From Streptomyces hawaiiensis (lineage in GTDB: Bacteria > Actinomycetota > Actinomycetes > Streptomycetales > Streptomycetaceae): a stretch of 64,000 nucleotides of DNA. The notes under the pieces are model-generated. The model was given only the letters and a program-made list of their open reading frames with translations. It was not told the DNA's origin and searched no databases. The stretch's first letter is position 1. Every line of letters begins with the position of its first letter. The stretch covers positions 496,001-560,000 of the forward strand of contig NZ_CP021978.1 in assembly GCF_004803895.1 (NCBI RefSeq), given 5' to 3'. Positions 44,750 through 53,130 of the stretch are shown here, in pieces. The translations under genes were made by a program, and so were the position numbers.

Positions 44750-45184
44750 ATGTCAACCGAGCCGCGTGGGGACGACGCCCTGACCTCCGAGGAGATCCCG
44801 AGCCGCACGAACAGCTTCGTGGGCGAGCCGCATGACGTGACCGGTGCGCGGCTGGCCGCGGAGGAGTTCCTGCGTGATCTGGCACGCTCCTCTCCGCCCT
44901 CTGCCCCCGAGTACTGGGACGACATCCTGCTGGTGGTGACGGAACTGGCCGCCAACGCGGTCCAGTACGCCCCCGGCCCGTTCGCGCTGCGCATGCGCCG
45001 CACGTTCGACGGCGTGCATGTGGTCCTGCACGACAGCAGCACCACCGAGCCCGCCCCGCGCCCCTTCGATCCGCGCAGCGGCGGCGGGGGCATCGGCTGG
45101 CACCTGATCCACACGCTGTGCGACCAGGTCAGCGTGGTGGCCGACGACCGGGGCAAGGACGTGCACGTGTTCATGCCCTGGTGA
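44750..45184 (+). CDS. anti-sigma factor kinase, RsbW-type HATPase
   Basis: The 144-residue HATPase_c_2 protein has the N-box VVTELAANAVQYA (Asn69), the G1-like VVLHDSS (Asp95) and the Gly-rich lid GGGGIGWHLIHTLCD (111-125). RsbW-type proteins bind SigB-family sigma factors and phosphorylate the STAS antagonist. The nearest antagonist gene is 750 bp downstream, and candidate sigma partners are at 28 and 58 kb. It converges on the PRC-barrel gene across a strong terminator. Confidence 0.87.
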   Translation: MSTEPRGDDALTSEEIPSRTNSFVGEPHDVTGARLAAEEFLRDLARSSPPSAPEYWDDILLVVTELAANAVQYAPGPFALRMRRTFDGVHVVLHDSSTTEPAPRPFDPRSGGGGIGWHLIHTLCDQVSVVADDRGKDVHVFMPW

Positions 45185-45224
45185 GCCGGGAGCGTCACGG
45201 GCGCGACGCGCCCGTGACCGGCTC
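45183..45224. terminator. bidirectional terminator between convergent genes
   Basis: GTCACGGGCGC and GCGCCCGTGAC (11 bp, GAC loop, 45194-45218) form a perfect stem, extended after a 5 nt bulge by GAGCCG/CGGCTC (45183-45188 and 45219-45224). It fills the space between the two stop codons. Confidence 0.7.
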
Positions 45225-45594
45225 AGACCGAGGCCGCCTCGCGCGGTGGCAGCCGGTCGTAGTAGTCACCCACGGACCGCAGGTACTCCCGGTCCCTGGT
45301 CTCGCTGTCGGTCTGGAAGCGAGGTGCCGCCTTGGCGTCTCCCCTGCTGCAGGCCAGTGTGACCTTCCTCCCCCGTATGTCGATGCCGGTGATGACTCCC
45401 GCGGGTACCAGGACGCTGCGGCCGAACACCCAGACGCCGGTGTCGACGACCAGGTGCCGCATGTCGTGCGGGGCGGCCTCCCGGTCCACGTGCCCGATCG
45501 TGCCGTCGGTCGCGGTGACGGCGAAACCGGTCAGGTCCTGCCCCTCGGTGTGACCGCTGTCCGGCGTGTACGACCAGATTCTGTCGATGGCCAC
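45223..45594 (-). CDS. PRC-barrel domain protein
   Basis: The 123-residue protein is read from the GTG at 45594, with GGGAGG upstream. It contains a PRC-barrel (FAVTATDGTIGHVD, then HLVVDTGVWVFGRSVLVPAGVITGID, about residues 17-80), a small beta-barrel found in photosynthetic reaction centres and RimM, and common as a stress-linked stand-alone protein in actinobacteria. The tail (RDREYLRSVGDYYDRLPP) is conserved-looking. The function is unknown. A SigB-type promoter lies 82 nt upstream. Confidence 0.8.
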   Translation of the reverse strand: MAIDRIWSYTPDSGHTEGQDLTGFAVTATDGTIGHVDREAAPHDMRHLVVDTGVWVFGRSVLVPAGVITGIDIRGRKVTLACSRGDAKAAPRFQTDSETRDREYLRSVGDYYDRLPPREAASV

Positions 45595-45675
45595 GCTGCT
45601 CCATCCTCCCTGGCGATGTGCGGATCGCAGTTCCTCCGGCGAGCGCTTCGCGCCCGCCCTGTCCCACAGCAGCAA

Positions 45676-45700
45676 TTACCCTCCTGTCGCAAGCGCATTC
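45676..45700 (-). promoter_or_regulatory. SigB-type promoter of the PRC-barrel gene
   Basis: On the minus strand GAAT (45697-45700), 15 nt, GGGTAA (45676-45681) fits the SigB-family consensus well. It lies about 80 nt before the GTG. Confidence 0.55.
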
Positions 45701-45765
45701 GGCGCACACACCTGCTGGTGCACGCGACTTCCGGCGGCCACTCCCGGCGATGTTCGGACGAGGGG

Positions 45766-45790
45766 GCATGGAGGTGGGTTTCCGGGGTAA
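45766..45790 (+). promoter_or_regulatory. SigB-type promoter toward the STAS gene
   Basis: GCAT (45766-45769), 15 nt, GGGTAA (45785-45790) fits the consensus, 149 nt upstream of the RsbV-type start. With the divergent match at 45676-45700 it fills the 345 bp gap 45595-45939; I see no gene there. Confidence 0.5.
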
Positions 45791-45939
45791 TCGCGGGGCG
45801 CGGTGACATCCGAAGCCCGTCAGCGAAGGGAGGCGCATGAGAAACGGCATTCGAGTCCGGAGAACGACCGGGATCCCCTCGCACCGCGGTCGTCCCCAGA
45901 GGTGACCAGCCCAGGCCGTAGCACTTGTTGGAGGTATCC

Positions 45940-46341
45940 GTGCCCCTCGCCCAGAACCCGCTGTCCGTGGAAGTCGAACTGCCCCGGGAGGACGTGGCCC
46001 TGATCACGGTCGACGGCTACCTGGACGTCGACACCGCGACCGAGTTCCAGGCCCATCTGGCCAACCAACTCCACCACGGCCGACGGCACTTCCTGCTCGA
46101 CCTCTCGTCCGTACCCTTCATGGACTCGTCCGGGATGAACATCATCCTGCGGGTGTACCAGGAGACCCGTAAGACCGAGGGCAGCGTGCACGTCATCAGC
46201 CCGACGCCGGCCGTGCGGCGCATCCTCGATCTGACGGGCGTCAGCATCACGGTGCCGATATCGGAGAGTGTCGACGAGGCTCTGACCCGTGTCGACGAAG
46301 GGGCGGGCCTCCCCCACGAGCCGGGGGAGCCGAGCGTCTGA
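45940..46341 (+). CDS. anti-sigma factor antagonist, RsbV-type STAS protein
   Basis: The 133-residue protein carries a STAS domain with the phosphorylation motif DLSSVPFMDSSGMNIIL; Ser63 or Ser64 would be the residue modified by an RsbW-type kinase. Unphosphorylated antagonists sequester the kinase and free the sigma factor. The GTG at 45940 has GGAGG 5 nt upstream; in-frame TTG codons further up overlap that site. It lies between the RsbW-type gene and the rsbRST operon. Confidence 0.88.
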   Translation: MPLAQNPLSVEVELPREDVALITVDGYLDVDTATEFQAHLANQLHHGRRHFLLDLSSVPFMDSSGMNIILRVYQETRKTEGSVHVISPTPAVRRILDLTGVSITVPISESVDEALTRVDEGAGLPHEPGEPSV

Positions 46342-46598
46342 CGGTACGGCTGCCCCCTCGGGCACGGCGCCGGCGAAGACCGGTGGCCCGGTGCCCTCGC
46401 TCCGCCCTGCCCGAACGACGGCTCACGCCGATCACGACGACCCCAACGGCCGTTCCCCTGAACCGGATCGCTTGCACCGGAGCAGGTGTCGTACGAGGTC
46501 GGCGCATGGTTAGAGTTGTCGCCCGGCAAGTGTCACATCGCCGTTCTCGTTGCCAGAAGCGGGCGCGGTCGACGCAACGCGGATGAGGAGAGAACCAG

Positions 46599-47486
46599 GT
46601 GCCGGAGCACGAAGCGGACGGACAGCTCGCCACGCCCACCCACGAGGTCAGGGACTTCCTGCACCGCCGGCGTGAGCAGATCGCCCAGCGGTGGGCGGAC
46701 GAGCCCTTGTTCCGCACCGTGTTCACCGTCTCGCGCGACGAGGCGGTGGAGGCGGGCAAGGTCGTCGTGGACGCACTGGCCCAGGTGGCCGACTCGGAGC
46801 AGGTGGAGGACCCGGACGCCGCGGGATTCAGCGGCGTGCGCGAGCAGCTGGCCCGGATGGGCGTGGCCCGCTCCCGTGCCGGGCTGTCCAACACCCAGGT
46901 CTCCAGCGAGCTGGCCGCCCTGCGGCCACCCGTGGAGAACCTGCTGGCCTCCGATCTGGAGCAGGCGCCCCCCGAGCACCTGCGCGCCTGTTCGACCGCG
47001 CTGACGGTGCTCATGGGCACCCTGCGGCTGGTGGCCATGCAGACGGCACTAAGCGAGTGGCAGGCGCTCAGCGACCGCCAGCGGCTGCAGCTGATGGAGG
47101 TCGCCACGCCCGTCATCCGGCTGTGGGACGGCGTCGTGGCCGTGCCGCTCATCGGGACGCTCGACAGCGCCCGCAGCCAGATCGTGATGGAGACGCTGCT
47201 GAACGCCGTCGTCGAGCAGCACGCGCGGTTCGCGATCCTCGACATCACCGGGGTGCCGACGGTCGACTCGCTGGTGGCGCAGCACCTGATGAAGACGGTC
47301 GCCGCGGCGCGCCTCATGGGCGCCGAGTGCATCGTCTCGGGCATCCGCCCCGCCATCGCGCAGACCATCGTGCATCTCGGGCTGGACCTGGACGTCATCA
47401 CGCGTGCGAGCCTCGCCGACGCACTGGGGTACGCGCTGCACCAGCTCGGCACGGACATCGTGAACCCGGGTGCGGGTCAGCGGTGA
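46599..47486 (+). CDS. rsbR: stressosome sensor/scaffold RsbR-like (RsbRD-N + STAS)
   Basis: The 295-residue protein has an all-helical N-terminal half (RsbRD-N type; residues 15-160, no haem-globin signature) and a C-terminal STAS domain (170-285) with ILDITGVPTVDSLVAQHL and SGIRPAIAQTIVHLG. These are the segments that carry the RsbT-phosphorylated Thr residues in RsbR proteins. It would form the stressosome core with RsbS and sense stress through the helical domain. GTG start with GAGGAGA upstream; it overlaps rsbS by 4 nt. Confidence 0.9.
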   Translation: MPEHEADGQLATPTHEVRDFLHRRREQIAQRWADEPLFRTVFTVSRDEAVEAGKVVVDALAQVADSEQVEDPDAAGFSGVREQLARMGVARSRAGLSNTQVSSELAALRPPVENLLASDLEQAPPEHLRACSTALTVLMGTLRLVAMQTALSEWQALSDRQRLQLMEVATPVIRLWDGVVAVPLIGTLDSARSQIVMETLLNAVVEQHARFAILDITGVPTVDSLVAQHLMKTVAAARLMGAECIVSGIRPAIAQTIVHLGLDLDVITRASLADALGYALHQLGTDIVNPGAGQR

Positions 47487-47902
47487 ACGACGCCTACCCC
47501 CCTCCCGTGACCGGCCACGTACCGGTCCTCCGGCTCGGCGACGTCCTGCTCGTCACGCTCCAGGGGGACCTGCACGACAGCACGGCGCAGCAGCTCCAGC
47601 AGGACCTCGCCGAGACCATCTCCCGTACCGGGGTGCGCGGGGTCCTCATCGACATCTCCGGTGTGGAGATCGTCGACTCCTTTCTCGGCCGGGTGCTGGC
47701 CGAGATCGCCGCGCAGGCCAAGCTGCTGGCCGCGCGCACCGTGGTGGCCGGTATGCGCCCGGCGGTCGCCATCACCCTCGTCGAACTGGGCCTGACGCTG
47801 CCCGGTCTGAGCACCGCGCTCAGTACCGAGGCGGGCATGGAGCTCCTCGCGCAGCAGGCCCCGGTGACCCGTCCCGGCAGCCCGCGTCAGGAGAGTCCGT
47901 GA
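47483..47902 (+). CDS. rsbS: stressosome protein RsbS-like STAS
   Basis: The 139-residue single STAS domain has the RsbS signature LIDISGVEIVDSFLGRVL; Ser66 in DSF aligns with the serine of Bacillus subtilis RsbS that RsbT phosphorylates. GMRPAVAITLVELG is also typical. In the resting stressosome RsbS holds RsbT, and phosphorylation releases it. The GTG overlaps the rsbR stop (GTGA), and its stop overlaps the rsbT start. Confidence 0.92.
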   Translation: MNDAYPPPVTGHVPVLRLGDVLLVTLQGDLHDSTAQQLQQDLAETISRTGVRGVLIDISGVEIVDSFLGRVLAEIAAQAKLLAARTVVAGMRPAVAITLVELGLTLPGLSTALSTEAGMELLAQQAPVTRPGSPRQESP

Positions 47903-48342
47903 TGCACACCGCCGCGGGCGTGGAGGCCTGCCTGCCCATCCGGTCGGACATGGACCTGGTGTGGGTGCGTCAGCACGTACGGCAGGCCGCCGCCCGGCTC
48001 GGCTTCGGTCTGGTGGACCAGACCAAGCTCATCACCGCGGCCAGCGAGCTGGCCCGCAACACCCTCGTGCACGGCGGTGGCGGACAGATGGAGGCGACGC
48101 AGGTCGGTCGTGCGGGCGCGCAGGGGCTGCGGCTGGCCTTCACCGACGAGGGGCCGGGCATCGCCGACCTGGACCGGGCACTGAGCGACGGCTACACCTC
48201 CGGCGGCGGTCTGGGGATGGGGCTGAGCGGCGCGCGGCGCCTGGTGCACGACTTCGACATCGACACCACGCCGGGCACGGGCACCACGGTGCGGGTGACC
48301 TGCTGGGTGAGCCGGCCGCCGCGTCCGCGCGAGGAGGCCTGA
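47902..48342 (+). CDS. rsbT: stressosome serine/threonine kinase RsbT-like
   Basis: The 146-residue HATPase kinase contains SELARNTLVHGGGG (Asn53), FTDEGPGIADL and GGGLGMGLSGARRLVHDF, the motifs of RsbT rather than RsbW. It should phosphorylate RsbR and RsbS, then leave the stressosome to activate an RsbU-type phosphatase. The ATG overlaps the rsbS stop by one base (TGATG) with AGGAGAG upstream; an in-frame GTG lies one codon earlier. Confidence 0.92.
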   Translation: MHTAAGVEACLPIRSDMDLVWVRQHVRQAAARLGFGLVDQTKLITAASELARNTLVHGGGGQMEATQVGRAGAQGLRLAFTDEGPGIADLDRALSDGYTSGGGLGMGLSGARRLVHDFDIDTTPGTGTTVRVTCWVSRPPRPREEA

Positions 48343-49733
48343 TGCCGCGCGTGTGGGACGTGCCGGTGCGCGACTCGACCCGGGTGCACGACGCACGGGT
48401 CGCGGCGGAGAGCGCCGCCGCGCTGGCCGGGCTGGACGAGCGGCGTACCGCGGCCGCCGCGCTGGTCGCGACCGAGCTCGCCACGAATCTGCTGAAGCAC
48501 GCCGAGGGTGGTCAGGTGCTCATCGACGTCGTCGCCCCGCCCGTGCCACGTGGTGAGGAGTCGAGGGTGGTCCAGATTGCCGCGATCGACCACGGCCCGG
48601 GCATCGCCGATGTGCCCGCGGCCGTGCGCGACGGCTTCTCCACGACCCGCTCGCTCGGTGCGGGCCTGGGCACGTGTCTGCGGCTCGCCGACGACTTCAG
48701 CCTGCACACGACGCCCGGCCGCGGCACGGTCGCCGTGGCCCGCGTGAGCGGGACGCCCCGGGGCGACGGCGCGCCCGCCGGCCCCCGGGTGCGGGTGTGG
48801 GCCGACGGGATGTCCGGGAGCTGGGACCACTCACCCGGGCCGGGCGGTCCTGCCGGGGCCGGGCACGAAGGCTCGGGCAGCGGACGGTGGCCGGGCGGTG
48901 CGCCGCCTCACGGAGCCGTTCCGTACGGCGGGCTGACGGAGCACACGGGCGTGGCCGGCCGTGCCGGCGACGCCCGCGTGGCGTCCGGCGGTGTGCCCGC
49001 GGGCAGCGCCGTGCCGTCAGCGGCCGGCGCGCGCCTCGCGCCGGCACCGGTCCTGCCGGGCATCGGCGCGGCCGGGCCCGGCCCGCTGGCCGACGCGTCA
49101 CAGGACCGCTCCCTGCCGCCCACCACCGTGCGCGCGGGCGGCGTGAACATCCCCTACGGCGGTGCCGAGTACTCGGGGGACGCCTGGGCCTGGGTCCGTT
49201 CCGGGGACCTGGTGACGCTGATGCTGGCCGACGGCCTGGGGCACGGGCCGGAAGCGGCCCGGGCGTCCTCCACCGCCGTGGCGACGCTGCACCGCTGGGC
49301 CGGCCTCTCCCCCGCCGAGTCGCTGCGGCGGCTGCACGACGCGCTGAAGGGCACGCGGGGCGCGGCCGTCTCCCTGGCCCAGCTCGACCTCTCGGCCGGG
49401 CGGCTGCGGTTCGCCGGCATCGGCAACGTGGGAGCGCGGCTGCGCACCGACGGCACCTGGCGCGCCCTGCTGTCGCGGCCCGGCATCGTCGGGGTCCACC
49501 GGCCCGCCACCCTTCGCGAGGTGGAGGCCGACTGGACGGCCGACCCGCTGCTGATCCTGCACACCGACGGCCTGCCCAGCCGTTGGACACCGCCGTCCGA
49601 CCCCGGTCTGCCCATGGCCGACCCGGCTGTGACGGCCGCCGTGACGATACGTGACGCCAGCAGTCCCGCCCGGCCGGTGCGGGACGACACCGCCGTGGCC
49701 GTGCTGACCTCGACCCCGCCGGAACGCCCATGA
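48342..49733 (+). CDS. fused RsbT-like HATPase and RsbX-like PP2C phosphatase
   Basis: The 463-residue protein joins an HATPase (1-135; VATELATNLLKHAEG with Asn49, IDHGPGIAD 82-90, GAGLGTCLRLADDF) to a PP2C/SpoIIE-like phosphatase (262-460; EYSGDAW Asp280, LADGLGHG Asp297, HTDGLPSRW, RDDTAVAVL) through a 125-residue Gly/Pro/Ala linker. The phosphatase is short, like RsbX, which resets RsbR and RsbS. It could therefore combine kinase-like binding with stressosome reset in one chain. The ATG overlaps the rsbT stop (TGATG). Confidence 0.87.
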   Translation: MPRVWDVPVRDSTRVHDARVAAESAAALAGLDERRTAAAALVATELATNLLKHAEGGQVLIDVVAPPVPRGEESRVVQIAAIDHGPGIADVPAAVRDGFSTTRSLGAGLGTCLRLADDFSLHTTPGRGTVAVARVSGTPRGDGAPAGPRVRVWADGMSGSWDHSPGPGGPAGAGHEGSGSGRWPGGAPPHGAVPYGGLTEHTGVAGRAGDARVASGGVPAGSAVPSAAGARLAPAPVLPGIGAAGPGPLADASQDRSLPPTTVRAGGVNIPYGGAEYSGDAWAWVRSGDLVTLMLADGLGHGPEAARASSTAVATLHRWAGLSPAESLRRLHDALKGTRGAAVSLAQLDLSAGRLRFAGIGNVGARLRTDGTWRALLSRPGIVGVHRPATLREVEADWTADPLLILHTDGLPSRWTPPSDPGLPMADPAVTAAVTIRDASSPARPVRDDTAVAVLTSTPPERP

Positions 49734-51457
49734 TGCGCACTTGGCAGATCACCACCGTCACCGACGCGGCCCGTGCCCGTATCGCGCTCGCGCGCCTGGC
49801 CGCCGCATACGGTGTGCCGACCATCGAACGGACCCGGCTGGCCGCCGCCCTCAGCGCCCATCTGCGGCAGTGCCTCACCAAGGGCGGCACCTGGCGGCTC
49901 ACCATGGACCTGGCGGGCTCCCACGCCGAGGAGGGGCTGCTGCACGTCGTGGTGACCCCGTCGCCGGAGGCGTGCGCGGCCGGGGAGCCGCTGTGGGAGG
50001 TCACGGTCCCCTGTCCCGAGGCGGCCGAGGCCGTCGAGGACGGCACCGTCGCCGACGACCCCGCCGCCCTGTCGGAGGCGCTGCTCGGCGCCGACGAGGA
50101 CACGGCCGTGGTGCTGGACAAGCTCACCGAGCAGGAGGATCTGGTCGCCTTCCACCGCGAGGAGCTGCACCAGACCAACCAGGGCGTCCTGGCACTGCAC
50201 GCCGAGCTGGACGCGGCCGGGCGGGCCCAGCGCGAGGCCTTCGCCGCCGAGCGCAGCGCCCGCAACGAGGCGGAGAGCGCCCGGCGCAGGCTGACGTTCC
50301 TCGCGGACGCGAGTGCTGTGCTGACGGCGTCGCTGAACCACGAGGAGATCGTGCGCCGGCTGCCGGACCTGCTGGTGCCGGAGTACGCGAGCAGCGTCGA
50401 CGTCTGGCTGTTCGACCACGAGGAGGACAAGCACCGGTCGGCGCCGCATCCGGCCGCCGCGGTGGTCGCGGCCCGTACCGGGCGGCCCCAGTACGCCGCC
50501 GACCATCCCGGCAACCTGCCCGGCGTCGAGGACCAGCCGCCGTCGGCGCTGGATCCCGGGCGGCCGCTGCTGTGTGTGCCGCTGCCGACGCGGCGGGCGC
50601 CGCTGGGGGTACTGACGCTGTCGCCGCCCGGTGCCCGCTGGGACCCGGACGACGCGGTCATGCTGATCGAGCTCACCCGGCGGGCCAGCATCGCGATCGA
50701 CAACGCCCGGCGCTTCGAGCACAACCGCGACATCGCCGAGACGCTGCAGCGCGCCCTGCTGACGGACCTGCCCGCCACGCCGGGCCTCAGCCTGGCCGCG
50801 CGGTATCTTCCGGCCACGCACGGGCTGAACATCGGCGGCGACTGGTACGACGCGTTCCCGCAGCGGGACGGCGGTCTCATCACCGTCATCGGCGACGTGA
50901 CCGGGCACGGTCTGCACGCGGCGGTCATGATGAGCCAGCTGCGCACCGCGCTGCGGGCGTACGCCGTCGACGGCGACAGCCCGGGGCGGCTGCTGACCCG
51001 CCTGCACCGGTTCCTGCACCATCTCCAGCCGGACCTGTACGCCACTGCCGTCATCGCCCGGTTCCACCCGGACGAACCCACGCTGACCTGGGCCGCCGCG
51101 GGGCATCCGCCGCCGGTACTGCGCCTGCCCGACGGCGCCGTGCGCACCCTCGACGCCAAGCCCGGCGCGATGCTGGGCATCCCGCTCACCCAGGAGATCG
51201 CCGACCATACGGAGCGGCTGGAACCCGGCTCCACCCTCGCCCTGTACACCGACGGGCTGGTGGAGCGGCGGGCGCAGGGCATAGACCCGGGCATCGAGCG
51301 GCTGGCCGCGGCACTCGGCGGGTTCCGGTCCCCGGAGCTGGACGCGGACCTGGAGGGGTCGGCGGACCGGCTCCTGCATCCGCTGCTGAGCGATTCCGAG
51401 CGGGACGACGACGTGTGTCTGTTGCTGTGTCATTTCCAGGGCCGCGCCGGATCCTGA
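49730..51457 (+). CDS. RsbU-like SpoIIE phosphatase with GAF domain
   Basis: The 575-residue protein ends the operon. The N-terminus (1-100) resembles a worn HATPase fold. A coiled coil (about 130-190) and a GAF domain (195-330) follow, then a full SpoIIE/PP2C domain (345-570) with GGDWYD (369-374), GDVTGHG (388-394), YTDGLVE and DDDVCLLL. It is the expected target of free RsbT and would dephosphorylate an RsbV-type antagonist such as the one at 45.9 kb. Its start overlaps the preceding stop by 4 nt. Confidence 0.9.
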   Translation: MMRTWQITTVTDAARARIALARLAAAYGVPTIERTRLAAALSAHLRQCLTKGGTWRLTMDLAGSHAEEGLLHVVVTPSPEACAAGEPLWEVTVPCPEAAEAVEDGTVADDPAALSEALLGADEDTAVVLDKLTEQEDLVAFHREELHQTNQGVLALHAELDAAGRAQREAFAAERSARNEAESARRRLTFLADASAVLTASLNHEEIVRRLPDLLVPEYASSVDVWLFDHEEDKHRSAPHPAAAVVAARTGRPQYAADHPGNLPGVEDQPPSALDPGRPLLCVPLPTRRAPLGVLTLSPPGARWDPDDAVMLIELTRRASIAIDNARRFEHNRDIAETLQRALLTDLPATPGLSLAARYLPATHGLNIGGDWYDAFPQRDGGLITVIGDVTGHGLHAAVMMSQLRTALRAYAVDGDSPGRLLTRLHRFLHHLQPDLYATAVIARFHPDEPTLTWAAAGHPPPVLRLPDGAVRTLDAKPGAMLGIPLTQEIADHTERLEPGSTLALYTDGLVERRAQGIDPGIERLAAALGGFRSPELDADLEGSADRLLHPLLSDSERDDDVCLLLCHFQGRAGS

Positions 51458-51475
51458 CGGCGGGTCCGGCGCGGC
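51439..51475. terminator. terminator hairpin at the end of the stressosome operon
   Basis: Two 14 nt arms (GGCCGCGCCGGATC and GGTCCGGCGCGGCC) pair with a single G-T wobble around a 9 nt loop. The structure overlaps the stop codon of the RsbU-like gene. Confidence 0.6.
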
Positions 51476-51684
51476 CGGGTGTGCACGCGTTCTTCACTCC
51501 AGCCTGGTGCTTTTCGGCCACGGTGCGGGCATGGTGGTGATCGACGCGTTCGTCTGCCTGCCGCGTCCGACTGGCGTGCCGGCCGGACACACGGTGGGAT
51601 CGAAAGGGTGCGAACCAGCGATCCAGGGGCAGTCGGAAGGCGTTCGAGGCAGACCGCCTGGAGCCGCAGAAAGGGATGAACACC

Positions 51685-53046
51685 GTGACACGACCCAGGA
51701 TCCTGGTGGTTGGCGCAGGCTTCGCCGGCGTGGAGTGCGTCCGCCGTCTGGAACGCAAACTCTCCCCGGACGAGGCCGACGTCACGCTGGTGACGCCGTT
51801 CGCCTACCAGCTCTATCTGCCGCTGCTGCCCCAGGTCGCCTCCGGCGTGCTGACGCCGCAGTCGATCGCCGTCTCCCTGCGACGCAGCAAGAAGTACCGC
51901 ACGCGGATCATTCCGGGCGGCGCCATCGGCGTGGACCTGAAGTCCAAGGTGTGCGTGATCCGCACCATCACCGACGAGATCGTCAACGAGCCGTACGACT
52001 ACATCGTGCTGGCGCCCGGCAGCATCACCCGCACCTTCGACATCCCGGGGCTGACGGACCACGCGTTCGGGATGAAGACGCTCGCCGAGGCGGCGTACAT
52101 CCGTGACCACGTCATCTCCCAGCTGGACCTGGCCGACGCGAGTCAGGACCCCGTGGAGCGGGCCTCGCGGCTGCAGTTCGTGGTGGTCGGCGGCGGTTAC
52201 GCGGGCACCGAGACCGCGGCGTGCCTGCAGCGCCTGACGCACGCGGCGGTCAAGCGCTACCCGCGGCTGGACCCGAGCCTGATCAAGTGGCATCTGATCG
52301 ACATCGCGCCGAAGCTGATGCCGGAGCTGGGCGACAAGCTCGGCAGCAGCGCGCGGGAGATCCTGCGCCGCCGGGGCATCGAGATCTCCCTGGGCACCTC
52401 CATCGCCAAGGCCGGTCCCGAGGAGGTCACCTTCACCGACGGCCGGGGGGTCCCGACCCGCACGCTCATCTGGACCGCCGGGGTCGTCGCCAGCCCGCTC
52501 ATCGCCACGCTCGGCGCGGAGACGGTCAAGGGCCGGCTCACGGTCGCCCCCGAGATGAACCTGCCCGGCGACGACGGGGTGTTCGCGCTCGGCGACTCGG
52601 CCGCCGTACCCGACCTGGCCAAGGGGGACGGGGCCATGTGCCCGCCCACCGCGCAGCACGCCCTGCGGCAGGGCAAGCACGTCGCCGACAACGTCATCGC
52701 CTCGCTGCGGGGCCAGGTGATGAAGCCGTACGTCCACAAGGACCTCGGGCTCGTCGTCGACCTGGGCGGCACCGACGCGGTCTCCAAGCCGCTCGGCATC
52801 GAGCTGCGCGGGCTGCCCGCCCAGGCCGTGGCCCGCGGCTACCACTGGTCGGCGCTGCGCACCAACGTGGCCAAGACGCGGGTGATGACGAACTGGCTGC
52901 TCAACGCGGTGGCCGGTGACGACTTCGTACGGACCGGGTTCCAGGCCCGCAAGGCCGCGCGGCTGAAGGACTTCGAGTACACCGACGCCTATCTGACGCC
53001 GGAGCAGGTGCGGGCGCAGGTCGAGGGGTCCGGCCGGCCGGAGTAG
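51685..53046 (+). CDS. type II NADH dehydrogenase (NDH-2)
   Basis: The 453-residue flavoprotein has an N-terminal FAD-binding Rossmann motif (ILVVGAGFAGVECVRRL), a second dinucleotide motif for NADH (FVVVGGGYAGTETA, about residue 165), and the ALGDSAAVPD FAD strand. A C-terminal amphipathic region follows. It would pass electrons from NADH to quinone without proton pumping. I chose the GTG at 51685 because AAGGG lies 9 nt upstream; the ATG at 51676 abuts that site. It follows the stressosome operon after a terminator. Confidence 0.9.
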   Translation: MTRPRILVVGAGFAGVECVRRLERKLSPDEADVTLVTPFAYQLYLPLLPQVASGVLTPQSIAVSLRRSKKYRTRIIPGGAIGVDLKSKVCVIRTITDEIVNEPYDYIVLAPGSITRTFDIPGLTDHAFGMKTLAEAAYIRDHVISQLDLADASQDPVERASRLQFVVVGGGYAGTETAACLQRLTHAAVKRYPRLDPSLIKWHLIDIAPKLMPELGDKLGSSAREILRRRGIEISLGTSIAKAGPEEVTFTDGRGVPTRTLIWTAGVVASPLIATLGAETVKGRLTVAPEMNLPGDDGVFALGDSAAVPDLAKGDGAMCPPTAQHALRQGKHVADNVIASLRGQVMKPYVHKDLGLVVDLGGTDAVSKPLGIELRGLPAQAVARGYHWSALRTNVAKTRVMTNWLLNAVAGDDFVRTGFQARKAARLKDFEYTDAYLTPEQVRAQVEGSGRPE

Positions 53047-53054
53047 GACCGGGC

Positions 53055-53070
53055 CGGACGGGAGCGTCCG
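53055..53070. terminator. small hairpin after NDH-2
   Basis: CGGACG-GGAG-CGTCCG, 8 bp after the stop; a 6 bp perfect stem without T-run. Confidence 0.35.
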
Positions 53071-53130
53071 CTCGTGGCATGTCATGCTGAGATACGGATC
53101 TTGGTGTGAGTCGGGAGAGAGTGCGGCGGC

